Assembly: GCA_963775825.1 (NCBI GenBank)
Contig: CAVZKY010000010.1
Coordinates: forward strand, 186,001 to 250,000
DNA length: 64,000 bases
DNA from: Bog-532 sp963775825
Lineage (GTDB): Bacteria > Actinomycetota > Actinomycetes > Streptosporangiales > Streptosporangiaceae
Direction: 5' to 3'
Position numbers and translations under genes: made by a program. The number at the start of each line of letters is the position of its first letter. The first letter of the stretch is position 1. The notes beneath the pieces are model-generated. The model ran no database searches, had not been told where the DNA came from, and saw nothing but the letters and a program-made list of their open reading frames with translations. Positions 17,991-26,813 of this stretch are shown here, piece after piece.

Positions 17991-18561
17991 TCACGGTGCG
18001 CCGGGGGCTGACACATCCGCGGTCACGCTGATCCGGCCGGCCCGCCGGAAGGTCAGGGTCAGCCGGACCGTGGCGTCATTCTCGTACCGCGCCGGGTCCC
18101 GCAGTACCACGTCGGTGCCGAACGGGGTGAGCGTGAGCGTGCCACCGGCCGGGATCGTCAGGTCGGGCACCACCGTGCCGGGGCCTTCCGGCCCGCTGCG
18201 CCGGACCAGCACGACGCGGTGCGCGATGGGGCTGCTCACCGACAGCAGCTCGTCCGCCTTCCTGCCCGGGTTCCAGATGGTCAGGAAGGTGCCGGCCGGG
18301 CCGGACGGGACTCCGGGTCGGCGGTGAAGGCGCGCATCGGGACCGCGGCCTGCGTGATCTGGACCTGCTGGGAGACGATATTGCCCGTTCCGCCGGTGAC
18401 GACCCAGGCGGACAGCAGCCCGATGAGCACGGTGGCGCAGATCACCGGCCCGGCGGCGGCCCGGGCCAGCTCACGCGGCCAGTCCCGGCCGTGGCCCGGT
18501 TCCGGGGCCTGCTGCGCGGGGCCGGCTGGGTGCCGCGGCCGGCCTTGGCCGGCGCGCTCAC
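17991..18561 (-). CDS. PCuAC-like copper-binding membrane-anchored protein, frame broken
   Basis: GTG start at 18561-18559 overlaps the copA stop (GTGA). The order is a Pro/Arg-rich cytoplasmic stretch, then one membrane segment (AGPVICATVLIGLLSAWVV). An exported beta-rich domain follows: AGTFLTIWNPGRKADELLSV, SSPIAHRVVLVRR, TLTPFGTDVVLRD. This matches the layout of PCu(A)C/DUF461 periplasmic copper chaperones. Their Met/His ligands would be expected in the central part; AHR is the only obvious candidate, so copper binding is not proven. Frame breaks near 18310 and near 18510 split the protein. It is probably translated with copA. Confidence 0.55.
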
Positions 18562-20882
18562 TGGCCGTCCTCAGCGAGTCCGGACCCGTCCGCTGCCGCG
18601 GGCAATGGGGCGGACCGCTTGGCCAGGCGCCGCCGCCCGAAGCGACGTATCTGCAGGCTGTTGCCGGTCACGATCAGCGAGCTGGCCGCCATGGCGATCC
18701 CGGCGAACAGCGGGTTGAGGTAGCCGAGCGCCGCGGCCGGGATCGCGATCGCGTTGTAGCCGAAGGCCCAGGCCAGGTTGCCCCGGATCACCGTCAGCGT
18801 GGTCCGGGCCAGCAGCAGCGACTCGGCGATCGTGCTGGGGTCCGAGTTGACCAGAGTGAGGTCGGCGGCGCCGATGGCGGCGTCGGTCCCGGTGCCGGCC
18901 GCCATGCCCAGGTCGGCCTGGGCCAGTGCGGCGGCGTCGTTGACCCCGTCGCCCACCATGGCCACGGCGAAGCCCTCGTCCTGAAGCTGGCGGATCTTGC
19001 CGGCCTTCTCCTCAGGCCGGACCCGCGCGAAGACGTTCTGTTTCGGGATCTTCAGCTGGGCGGCCACGGCCTGGGCCGTGCGCTCGCTGTCGCCGGTGAG
19101 CAGCGCGGTGGCCAGGCCGAGCCGCTGGATACGGGCCACCGCGGCCGCGCTGCCCGGACGCAGGCCGTCCGCGACCACCAGCACCGCACGGACCGCGCCA
19201 TCCCAGCCGGCCAGTACTGCGGTCTGGCCCGCGTCCTCGGCGGTCGCGGCGGCCCGGCGCAGCAGGACCGGGACAGACAGCCCCTGCTCCGCGAACAGCG
19301 CTGGGCTGCCGACCGTTACCGTGTGCCCGCCGGCCACCCCGCGGACCCCGGCCCCGGGCAGCGGCGTGCCACCGGTGACCGGGAGCAGCTGGCCGAACCG
19401 GGCCGCGGCCTCCCGCGCGAGGGCCTGGCCGATCGGGTGCTCGGACGCGTCCTCGACCGCGCCGGCCAGCCGCAGCGCCTCGTCCTCGTCGGTGCCCGGT
19501 GCCGTCGTGATGGCCTGAAGCCGCATCACTCCCGTGGTCAGCGTGCCGGTCTTGTCGAAGATGATGACGCGGACGTGCCGGACCGCCTCCAGCGCGCGGG
19601 CGCTCTTGACCAGTATGCCCAGCTCGGCGCCGCGGCCGACCGCGGCCAGCAGCGCCGTGGGGGTGGCCAGGCCGAGCGCGCAGGGGCAGGCGACCACCAG
19701 GACGGCCACGGCCGCGCCCCCGGCCGCGGTGCCGGGCAGCCCGGCACCCAGCCAGAACCCCAGGGTGACCACCGCGAGCGTGATCACGCACGGCACGAAG
19801 ATCGCGGCGATCCGGTCGGCGAGCCGCTGCGCGGACGCCTTGGTGCTCTGCGCGTCGCTGACCAGCCGGGTGATCTGCGCCAGCAACGTGTCGGCGCCGA
19901 CCCGGGTGGCCCGCACCACCAGCCGCCCGCTCATGTTGAGTGTGGCGCCGGTCACTGCGTCACCCGGGCCGACCTCGGACGGCGTGGACTCGCCCGTGAC
20001 CAGTGCGGCGTCTACCGCCGAGCCGCCCTCGGTGACGACCCCGTCCGTGGCGATCTTCTCACCGGGGCGCACCACGAACTGCTCGCCCACGCCGAGCGTC
20101 TCCACCGGCACCCGCTGCTCGGTACCATCGCGCAGGACCGCGACGGTCTTGGCGCCCAGGCCCGCCAGCGCGGTGAGCGCGGCACCCGACCGCGCCCGGG
20201 CCCGGGCCTCCAGGTAGCGCCCGGCGAGTACCGCGGCGGGGACCCCGGCCGCCACGTCCAGGTACAGCGGGTGGCTGCCGCCGGCCAGGCCGAACATGAC
20301 CCCGGTGGACATCCGCATGGCGTTGTCGCCGCCCGCGGTGAACAGCGCGTAGACCGACCAGCCGAACGACACGGCCACGGCCATGCTGACCAGCGTGTCC
20401 ATCGTCGCCGCGCCGTGGCCCAGGCCGGTCCAGGCCGCCCGGTGCAGCGGCCAGGCGCCCCAGACCGCCACCGGGGTGGCCAGCACCAGGCTGACCCACG
20501 GCCAGCCGGTGAACTCCAGGGCCGGGATCATGGCCAGCGCGATGACGGCGGCGGCCAGCGGGACGCAGACGGCCAGCCGCAGCCCCAGCGCGCGAGCCGC
20601 CTGCTCCGCGGCCAGATCCTGCGGCCCGGTCTCCGGGACGGGCGTGACCGCCGTGTACCCGCAGGACTGGATGACACCGATCAGCTCGCCGGGCTCCCGG
20701 CCGCCGGTACGGGCGAAGTAGGCCCGTCCGGTGGCGTAGTTGACGGTGGCCGTCACCCCGTCCAGCCGGTTCAGCCGCCGCTCGACCCGCGCGGCGCAGG
20801 CGCCGCAGCTCATCCCGCCGACGATCAGCTCGGCCTGGACGCCGGTGCCCGTCTCCGTTACGCCGGTCCGTATGTCGGTCAT
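18558..20882 (-). CDS. copA: copper-exporting P1B-type ATPase
   Basis: 774 residues from ATG 20882-20880 (MTDIRTGVTETG). One N-terminal heavy-metal domain with GGMSCGACAARVERRL. Membrane CPC motif in VACPCALGLATPTALLA. Phosphorylation site DKTGTLTTG. Nucleotide domain SEHPIGQALAREAA. Hinge VGDGVNDAAALAQADLGM. The last spans carry NLAWAFGYN and MAASSLIVTGNS, the Cu(I)-type P1B-1 signatures. Exports Cu(I) across the cytoplasmic membrane at ATP cost. It is upstream of and coupled to the PCuAC-like gene. A TnpB element now lies only ~100 bases upstream and has probably displaced its native promoter region. Confidence 0.93.
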   Translation of the reverse strand: MTDIRTGVTETGTGVQAELIVGGMSCGACAARVERRLNRLDGVTATVNYATGRAYFARTGGREPGELIGVIQSCGYTAVTPVPETGPQDLAAEQAARALGLRLAVCVPLAAAVIALAMIPALEFTGWPWVSLVLATPVAVWGAWPLHRAAWTGLGHGAATMDTLVSMAVAVSFGWSVYALFTAGGDNAMRMSTGVMFGLAGGSHPLYLDVAAGVPAAVLAGRYLEARARARSGAALTALAGLGAKTVAVLRDGTEQRVPVETLGVGEQFVVRPGEKIATDGVVTEGGSAVDAALVTGESTPSEVGPGDAVTGATLNMSGRLVVRATRVGADTLLAQITRLVSDAQSTKASAQRLADRIAAIFVPCVITLAVVTLGFWLGAGLPGTAAGGAAVAVLVVACPCALGLATPTALLAAVGRGAELGILVKSARALEAVRHVRVIIFDKTGTLTTGVMRLQAITTAPGTDEDEALRLAGAVEDASEHPIGQALAREAAARFGQLLPVTGGTPLPGAGVRGVAGGHTVTVGSPALFAEQGLSVPVLLRRAAATAEDAGQTAVLAGWDGAVRAVLVVADGLRPGSAAAVARIQRLGLATALLTGDSERTAQAVAAQLKIPKQNVFARVRPEEKAGKIRQLQDEGFAVAMVGDGVNDAAALAQADLGMAAGTGTDAAIGAADLTLVNSDPSTIAESLLLARTTLTVIRGNLAWAFGYNAIAIPAAALGYLNPLFAGIAMAASSLIVTGNSLQIRRFGRRRLAKRSAPLPAAADGSGLAEDGQ

Positions 20883-20977
20883 CAGGATCGCGGCGTGGAG
20901 ATCCCAGTCTTCGGGCTGGGGAGGGAACGCCGCTTCACCTCCCCGGAAATGTCGGTGGTGTTCGCTAGTGTGTTCGT

Positions 20978-22162
20978 ATGTCCCGGTATCGTCTGGTTCC
21001 CTCGCCCGCCCAGCAGCTGGTGCTGCGGGATCATTGCGGGCAGGCCCGGTTCGTGTGGAACCTCGCCGTCGAGCAGCATCGGCACTGGCGCCCGGGCCGG
21101 ACCAGCGCTCCTGGTTACCTTGAGCAGTGCCGGCAGCTGACCCAGGCGCGGGCGGAGCACCCGTGGCTGGCCGCCGGCTCGCAGATGGTGCAGCAGCAGG
21201 CCCTGCGCGACTTCGCCCGGGCCACGGCGAACTGCTTCGGCGGCACCCATGGCCGTCCGTCGTGGCGGAAGGCCGGCCGCAACGAAGGATTCCGGGTGGT
21301 CGCGCTGCAGCCCCGGGAGGTGCGGCGGCTGTCCCGCCACGTGGGCGCGGTGCGGGTGCCGAAGGCGGGATGGGTGCGGTTCCGCTGGTCCCGCGCGGTG
21401 CCGCCGGGCGTGAAGTCCTGCCGGGTGACCCGGGACCGGTCCGGCCGGTGGCATGTCGCCTTCGCGGCGGTCCCCGCACCGGTGCCCGCGCCCGGCAACG
21501 GCCAGATCGTGGGCATCGACCGGGGGGTGGCGGTATCGGCGGCCCTGTCCACCGGTGAGCTGCTGGGTGTGCCCGGGCTGGGTGGCGCGGAACGGACCCG
21601 GCTGCTGCGGCTGCAGCGCACGCTGGCCCGGGCCCGGCGCGGCTCGAACCGCCGCGGCCGGGTCAGGCACGCGATCGCCCGGCTGATAGCCCGCCAGACC
21701 GACCGGCGCACGGACTGGGCCGAGAAGGCCAGCACCGGCCTGGCCCGCCGGTTCGACGTGATCAGGGTCGAGGACCTCCAGATCAGGAACATGACCCGCT
21801 CCGGCAGGGGAACGGCCGGGAATCCCGGCCGGAACGTGCGCCACAAGTCCGGTCTCAACCGGTCGATTCTGGCCCAGGGATGGGGCTTGCTGGTCCGCCG
21901 CCTGCAGGACAAAGCCCCCGGCCGGGTTGAGAAGATCAAACCGCACTACACCAGCCAGCGGTGCTCGGCGTGCGGGCACGTGGACCCGAAGTCGCGTCAG
22001 AGCCAAGCGCGCTTCGTGTGCACGACCTGCGGTTTCGCCGGCCACGCTGACGTGAACGCGGCCAGGAACATCGCGGCGGGGCACGCCGTGACTGCGCGGG
22101 GAGGCGACGGGGCAGCCCGGCCCGTGAACCGCGAACCTCAACTGCTGCTCCAAAAGGCGTAG
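20978..22162 (+). CDS. tnpB: TnpB RNA-guided nuclease
   Basis: 394 residues from ATG 20978. The N-terminal helical domain has RLVPSPAQQLVLRDHCGQAR and FVWNLAVEQH. The RuvC triad is complete: Asp in VGIDRGVAVSAAL, Glu in VEDLQIRNM, Asp in AGHADVNAARNIAAG. The zinc finger is CSACGHVDPKSRQSQARFVC then TTCG. TnpB proteins cut DNA guided by an omega-RNA from the 3' end of the element; here that RNA would end at the right-end hairpin. The triad and zinc cysteines are intact, so it is likely functional. Confidence 0.92.
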   Translation: MSRYRLVPSPAQQLVLRDHCGQARFVWNLAVEQHRHWRPGRTSAPGYLEQCRQLTQARAEHPWLAAGSQMVQQQALRDFARATANCFGGTHGRPSWRKAGRNEGFRVVALQPREVRRLSRHVGAVRVPKAGWVRFRWSRAVPPGVKSCRVTRDRSGRWHVAFAAVPAPVPAPGNGQIVGIDRGVAVSAALSTGELLGVPGLGGAERTRLLRLQRTLARARRGSNRRGRVRHAIARLIARQTDRRTDWAEKASTGLARRFDVIRVEDLQIRNMTRSGRGTAGNPGRNVRHKSGLNRSILAQGWGLLVRRLQDKAPGRVEKIKPHYTSQRCSACGHVDPKSRQSQARFVCTTCGFAGHADVNAARNIAAGHAVTARGGDGAARPVNREPQLLLQKA

Positions 22163-22172
22163 TAGCTGGAAT

Positions 22173-22192
22173 CCCCCGCCCTGAGGCGGGGG
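22173..22192 (+). other. right-end hairpin / omega-RNA 3' end of the TnpB element
   Basis: An 8-bp perfect stem (CCCCCGCC/GGCGGGGG) with a CTGA loop, 10 bases after the tnpB stop and followed by AGGATGTC. It is a typical RE hairpin of actinobacterial tnpB elements. The bases after it would serve as guide. Confidence 0.65.
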
Positions 22193-22198
22193 AGGATG

Positions 22199-22393
22199 TC
22201 AAGGGCCGCTCATGTTCATCGAACCGCCGCCCCCGCCGCCGGTCGGGTTCCCGCCGGGGCTGCTGCTCCACGGCAGGTGCGGGTCGAGGGCGACCGGGCC
22301 CAGGTGCGCCCCGGCGGCGTACGCGCAGACGAAGATCACCACGAGCAGCAGCAGGAAACCGCACAGCTTCGTGGCCTGGCTCACCGGGCCCAT
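22199..22393 (-). CDS. small single-span membrane protein with Met-rich end
   Basis: 64 residues from ATG 22393-22391, with GGAGGATAGAGAGAAGG upstream. One transmembrane segment (LCGFLLLLVVIFVCAYAAGA), a Pro/Gly-rich outer part and the C-terminus GGGSMNMSGP. The terminal Met residues could bind Cu(I). The stop codon lies in the last bases of the TnpB element right end, so the element may have replaced the original end. The next gene in its direction beyond the TnpB element is copA. Function is unknown. Confidence 0.6.
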   Translation of the reverse strand: MGPVSQATKLCGFLLLLVVIFVCAYAAGAHLGPVALDPHLPWSSSPGGNPTGGGGGGSMNMSGP

Positions 22394-22543
22394 CGCCTTC
22401 TCTCTATCCTCCGAGCGTGTCTCGCCGGCGTGACGCTGACGCACCTGATCATCCTGCCAGGGGTTAAGCTGCCAAATTGCAGGAACTCTGGGAGTCGACG
22501 GGCCGGGCATGACCCAGCGGGCCCGGGGAGGCAGGCGCGGATC

Positions 22544-25148
22544 ATGCTTTCGCCACTGCGTACCCGGTCGGCCGGCCCGCCCGTCGCGGCCCCGCCCGCC
22601 ACGCGGGAGGTCGAGCTCGCCATCGAGGGCATGAGCTGCGCGGCGTGCGCCGTCCGGATTGAGAAGAAGCTCACGAAGCTGGACCACGTCACGGCCGCGG
22701 TGAACTACGCCACCGCGACCGCCCGGGTCACCGCGCCGCCCGCGCTGCCGGTGGAGGCACTCACCACCGTGATCGGGAACGCCGGCTACACCGCATGGCC
22801 CACTGGTTCCACCGCGGCGACCACGGCGGCGATCACTGCGGCGACTGCTGCGACGACCACTGCGGCGGACGCCGCTGGCGCGGAGGCTGAGGACGGGGTC
22901 ACGGCGGCCGCCCGGCACGCCGCGTACCTGCGCCGCCGGCTGATCGTCGCCCTCATCTTCTTCGTCCCGCTGACCGACCTGTCGCTCACCTTGTCACTGG
23001 TCCCGTCGGTGCGGTTCCCCGGCTGGCAGTGGACGCTGGTGGCCTGCGCGGCGCCGGTGGCGCTGTGGGCCGCGTGGCCGTTCCACCGGGCCGCGCTGAA
23101 GAACGCCCGGCACGGTACCTCCTCCATGGACACCCTCGTCTCGCTGGGCATCATCGCGGCCTGCGGATGGTCGGTCTACGCCATGTTCTTCCTCGACCGC
23201 GGCCCGGCGGGCGAGAGCGTGCTGCACCAGCTCAGCCATGGCTCCGGCGGCGGCATCTACCTGGAGGTGGCCGCCTCGGTCACCACGTTCCTGCTGGCCG
23301 GGCGGCTGTACGAGGCCCGGGCGCGGCGTACCGCGGGGGCGGCCATGCGCGAGCTGGCCGCCGCGGGGGCCAAGGAAGTTTGCGTGCTGAAGCCGGACGG
23401 CACCGAGCAGCAGATCCCGGCGGGCCGGCTGCGGCCGGGGGACATGTTCGTGGTGCGGCCGGGGGAGACCATCGCCGCCGACGGCGAGGTGCTGTTCGGG
23501 CAGACCGCGGTGGACCGAAGCATGATGACCGGGGAATCAGTGCCCGGCGAGGCGGCCGAGGGGGACAGCGTGGTCGGCGGCACCATCGCGCTGACCGGGC
23601 GGCTGGTCGTCCGGGCGGTCAAGGTCGGCCCCGACACCCAGCTCGCTCACCTGATCCGGCTGGTCGAGCAGGCTCAGGCGGACAAGGCATCCATCCAGCG
23701 GCTGGCCGACCGGATCAGTGGGGTGTTCGTCCCCGCCGTGCTGATCTGCGCCGCGCTGACCCTGGCCGGCTGGCTGCTGGCCGGCGGCGCCGCCGGGCAC
23801 ACGTTCGCGGCCGCGCTGGCCGTGCTGATCATCGCGTGCCCCTGCGCGCTGGGCCTCGCCACCCCGGCCGCCCTGGTGGCCGCCTGCGGGCGCGGCGCCC
23901 AGCTCGGCATCTTCATCAAGGGGTACCAGGCGCTGGAGTCGTCTCGCGCGGTGGACACGGTCGTGCTGGACAAGACCGGCACGGTCACCACCGGCCGGAT
24001 GTCGCTGGCCGGCGTCCAGACCGTGGCCGGGACCGGCCGCGCTGAGTTGCTCCGGTACGCCGGCGCGGTGGAGCAGGCGTCCGAGCATGCGGTCGCCGCG
24101 GCGATCACCGCGGCTGCCGAGATCGAAGCCGGGACCGGGGCAGGGGGCCGGGACCGGGGCACGGGGGCGCGGGACCGGGGCAGGGGCCGGGACCGGGGCA
24201 GGGGCCGGGACCGGGGCAGGGGCCGGGACCGGGGCAGGGGCCGAGACCGGGGCAGGGGCCGAGACCGGGGCAGGGGCCGAGACCGGGGCAGGGGCCGAGA
24301 CCGGGGCAGGGGCCGAAGCTGGGACCGGGACCGGGGCTGGAACGCTGCCCGCCGCGCTGAGTTTCCGGGCGCTGCCGGGGCTCGGCGCTCGTGGCACGGT
24401 CGGCGGTCGCGAGGTTGTCGTCGGCCGGGCTGCGCTGCTCGCCGAGAGCGGCATGGCGGTCCCTGCGGAGCTGGCCGGGCCGTGCCGGGCCTGGGAGGAG
24501 TCTGGCTGCACCACGGTGCTGGTCGGCTGGGACGGCGCCGTCCGCGGCGCGGTGGCGGTTACCGACACGGTGAAACCGTCCGCCGCGGCGGCCGTTGCCG
24601 AGCTCCGGGCGCTCGGCCTGCATCCGGTCCTGCTCACCGGGGATAACGAGGCCACCGCCCGGGCGGTGGCCGCCGCCACCGGGATCAACGAGGTCATCGC
24701 CGGGACGCTGCCCGCCGGCAAAGCGGCCGTGGTCCGGGATCTGCAGGCCCGCGGGCGCTCGGTGGCCATGGTCGGCGACGGCGTCAACGACGCTCCCGCG
24801 CTGGCCGCCGCGAGCCTCGGGCTCGCCCTCGGCTCTGGTACGGACGTGGCGATCTGCGCCGCGGATCTGATCCTGCTCCGCGATGACCTGCAGGTTGTCG
24901 CGGACGCCATCAAGCTCGCGCGCGGCACGTTCCGCACCATCCGGCGCAACCTGGCCTGGGCGTTCAGCTACAACCTGGCCGCGCTCCCGCTGGCCGCGCT
25001 CGGCTTCCTCAACCCGATCGTGGCCTCGGCCGCGATGACGCTGTCGTCGGTCTTCGTGGTGTGGAACAGCCTGCGGCTCGGCCGCTTCCGGATCGCCGGG
25101 CCCAGGCGGGACCAAGCCGCCGGGCTCAGGCGGGACCAAACGGCATAA
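22544..25148 (+). CDS. second copper P1B-type ATPase, with repeat insertion and frame break
   Basis: ATG 22544 after GGGGAGG. Heavy-metal domain EGMSCAACAVRIEKKL; a Thr/Ala linker; IIACPCALGLATPAALVA; DKTGTVTTGRM; ASEHAVAAAI, where the HP motif Pro is Ala; VGDGVNDAPALAAASLGL; last spans NLAWAFSYNLAALPL and AMTLSSVFVVWNSL, consistent with Cu(I) type. Between the HP-like motif and the rest of the nucleotide domain sits an 18-bp tandem repeat coding GTGAGA/ETGAGA units (about 24140-24340). One G too many in a run near 24147 breaks the frame; removing it joins both halves into about 868 residues. It is divergent from the small membrane gene and followed by csoR and copZ. Confidence 0.88.
24172..24340 (+). 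repeat. 18-bp minisatellite inside the ATPase gene
   Basis: About nine units close to GGGACCGGGGCAGGGGCC, later ones with GAGACC. They code GTGAGA or ETGAGA in the ATPase frame. The unit length keeps frame when copy number changes. Confidence 0.9.
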
Positions 25149-25266
25149 CTAGTTATAACCAGTCCGGAACGGTCGCCATACTGAACTGATGTTGACTGTT
25201 CGCCGCGCTGAGGTTCACTGGATGTGAAGCCAGCTGCGCAACGAGCTACCGGGCCGGAGGGGCCGC

Positions 25267-25548
25267 ATGTACGGGTACAGCCACGATAAGGACAACTACC
25301 TGAGGCGACTGCGCCGTATCGAGGGCCAGGTACGTGGCCTGCAGCGGATGATCGAGGACGACAAGTACTGCATCGACATCCTCACTCAGGTGTCGGCGGC
25401 GACCAAGGCCCTGCAGTCGGTGGCGCTCGGCCTGCTCGAGGAGCATCTCAGCCACTGCGTCACCGAAGCGGTGGCCGAAGGCGGCGACGGCGCGACCGAG
25501 AAGGTCCGGGAGGCCTCCGAAGCCATCGCCCGCCTGGTCCGCTCCTGA
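25267..25548 (+). CDS. csoR: copper-sensing repressor CsoR
   Basis: 93-residue all-helical DUF156 protein with GGAGGGG before ATG 25267. The family blocks LRRIEGQVRGLQRMIEDDKYC and ILTQVSAATKALQSVALGLL are clear. The Cu(I) ligands Cys (DKYCIDIL), His and Cys (HLSHCV) are all present, which separates CsoR from the formaldehyde or nickel branches. Copper binding releases it from G/C-rich operators, probably including those at 26729-26813. It lies between the copper ATPase and copZ. Confidence 0.92.
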   Translation: MYGYSHDKDNYLRRLRRIEGQVRGLQRMIEDDKYCIDILTQVSAATKALQSVALGLLEEHLSHCVTEAVAEGGDGATEKVREASEAIARLVRS

Positions 25549-25661
25549 CCTCCGGCGGACGTGCATCGCCACAGAGCGCCGTACGGCTGGCCGCGGGCAG
25601 CCGTGCTATGGCGCGTAGTAGTCTCGGTGACCGTGCCCGCCTCAGCCCAGGAAGGACCCCG

Positions 25662-25880
25662 ATGGCCACGACGACCTACAAGGTGACCGGCATGACCTGC
25701 GAGCACTGCGTTAACGCGGTGACCAGCGAGCTGACGAGCCTGGACGGCGTCTCCGCTGTCGCCGTCGATCTGGTTCCGGACGGCGTCTCCCAGGTCACTG
25801 TGACGAGCGGCAGCCCGCTGCCCGACACCGCCGTAACCGAAGCCCTCGACGAAGCCGGCGGCTACGTCCTGGCTCCCTAA
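25662..25880 (+). CDS. copZ: copper chaperone CopZ (heavy-metal-associated domain)
   Basis: 72 residues from ATG 25662, after AGGAAGG. A single HMA domain with the metal site VTGMTCEHCVNAV and a ferredoxin-like beta-alpha-beta layout. It hands Cu(I) to the HMA domain of the copper ATPases in the cytoplasm. Its place beside csoR and the ATPase is standard. Confidence 0.92.
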   Translation: MATTTYKVTGMTCEHCVNAVTSELTSLDGVSAVAVDLVPDGVSQVTVTSGSPLPDTAVTEALDEAGGYVLAP

Positions 25881-25945
25881 CGGCCCGGTCCGGATGCGGC
25901 AATTTTCGGGAAGCAGTCGCGCGGCGCTTCGCTAGATTTCACCCC

Positions 25946-26326
25946 ATGGCTATTACGCACATCAACGTCATCTCGCTTCCGGTCACCGATCAGGACCGCG
26001 CGCGGGATTTCTACGTCAACGCGCTCGGTTTCGAGCTTGTCGCGGATACCCCCATGGGTCCCGGCATGCGCTGGGTGCAGGTCGGCCCTCGGCACAGCCA
26101 GGCATCCATAACGCTGGTGAACTGGTTCGACACCATGCCCGCGGGCTCGGTGAAGGGCACCGTGCTGGAGACCAGCGACCTCGACGGCGACGTCGCCGAA
26201 CTGCAGGCCCGCGGGGTCAGGATCGACGGCGGGATTCAGGCGGCACCGTGGGGCCGCTTCGTCACCTTCGACGACCCGGACGGGAACGGCCTCGTCCTGC
26301 AGGCCAGCACGCCGCCCGGCGCCTGA
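25946..26326 (+). CDS. VOC-fold (glyoxalase/bleomycin resistance) protein
   Basis: 126 residues. Two beta-alpha-beta-beta-beta modules: INVISLPVTDQDRARDFYV with NALGFELVAD, and GSVKGTVLETSDLDGDVAEL with FVTFDDPDGNGLVLQA. The final DPDGN is the family signature. The reaction cannot be told from sequence. It is close to the copper genes, but there is no reason to assume a copper role. Confidence 0.85.
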   Translation: MAITHINVISLPVTDQDRARDFYVNALGFELVADTPMGPGMRWVQVGPRHSQASITLVNWFDTMPAGSVKGTVLETSDLDGDVAELQARGVRIDGGIQAAPWGRFVTFDDPDGNGLVLQASTPPGA

Positions 26327-26389
26327 CCAGGCCGGGCCTGCCGTTCTCAGCGGACCGTTTGCCTTCCCTCCCGGGCGCCCGGGCCGGGT

Positions 26390-26617
26390 TCAGCGCGCGG
26401 TCAACTCGGCGACGGCCTCGTCCAGGCGGCCGGAGCGGGCCTCCGCGATAAGCACCGCGAACTGCTCCGCGCTCATCTGCACCCGCTGCCCGAAGTCATC
26501 GGTGATGACGATCGTGCGCTCCGGCGGGGCGTCGTGGTCGACGAACAGCTCGGGGCAGCCGCAGCTGCACTGGCCGCACAGCAGGGCAAATCGGGTGAGA
26601 CGCTCGGCACCATCCAT
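26390..26617 (-). CDS. small Cys-rich protein, possibly metal-binding
   Basis: 75 residues from ATG 26617 after CGGAGGC. The N-terminal half has CGQCSCGCPELFVDHDAPP, a C-x-x-C-x-C-x-C cluster suited to Cu(I) or Zn. The second half (RTIVITDDFGQRVQMSAEQF) is a beta-strand/helix module. No family is named with confidence. It faces the three CsoR-like palindromes, so it may be copper-regulated. Confidence 0.6.
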   Translation of the reverse strand: MDGAERLTRFALLCGQCSCGCPELFVDHDAPPERTIVITDDFGQRVQMSAEQFAVLIAEARSGRLDEAVAELTAR

Positions 26618-26728
26618 AACCTGCCTCCGTTCCTCGGCAACTCAAACTGAGCGTCACATGCGGTAAACGGTCCGTCAACCCATCGTCGCTGAAAATCAGC
26701 TTCGCCTTTCTTTCCGCGCCACTAATCA

Positions 26729-26746
26729 ATACCCCGGCCGGGTTTG
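26729..26746. promoter_or_regulatory. CsoR-box-like palindrome A
   Basis: ATACCCCGGCCGGGTTTG: inverted ACCC/GGGT arms with the ATACCCC start of CsoR operators. It lies between divergent genes 26390 and 27037. Confidence 0.5.
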
Positions 26747-26749
26747 GTG

Positions 26750-26767
26750 ATACCCCCTAAGGGTTTT
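26750..26767. promoter_or_regulatory. CsoR-box-like palindrome B
   Basis: ATACCCCCTAAGGGTTTT, closest of the three to the known ATACCCCC..GGGTAT operator form. Its start is 21 bases (two helical turns) from that of box A. Confidence 0.6.
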
Positions 26768-26793
26768 ACCGGTACCCTCGCCCCGTTCCATGA

Positions 26794-26813
26794 ATACCGC
26801 CGGGGGGTTTACC
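26794..26813. promoter_or_regulatory. CsoR-box-like palindrome C
   Basis: ATACCGCCGGGGGGTTTACC, a degenerate copy 44 bases after box B. The region 26814-27036 that follows holds one A/T-rich patch (TTTTAATTAATT near 26940) and no gene. Confidence 0.4.

Larger units (their letters stand above)
20890..22205 (+). mobile_element. IS200/IS605-superfamily element with tnpB only
   Basis: A tnpB gene bordered by hairpins. On the left is CCCAG-N8-CTGGG (20903-20920), itself inside a GCGGCGT/ACGCCGC pair (20890-20896, 20927-20933). On the right is CCCCCGCC-CTGA-GGCGGGGG (22173-22192) followed by AGGATGTCAA. There is no tnpA, so movement would need a transposase in trans. The exact left end is uncertain. 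It lies between copA and the small membrane gene 22199-22393, which would otherwise be adjacent in one operon. Confidence 0.65.

Noticed and set aside
24105..25139. Minus-strand ORF over the copper ATPase repeat
   Set aside because: Generated by the 18-bp repeat being open in several frames; no homology pattern.
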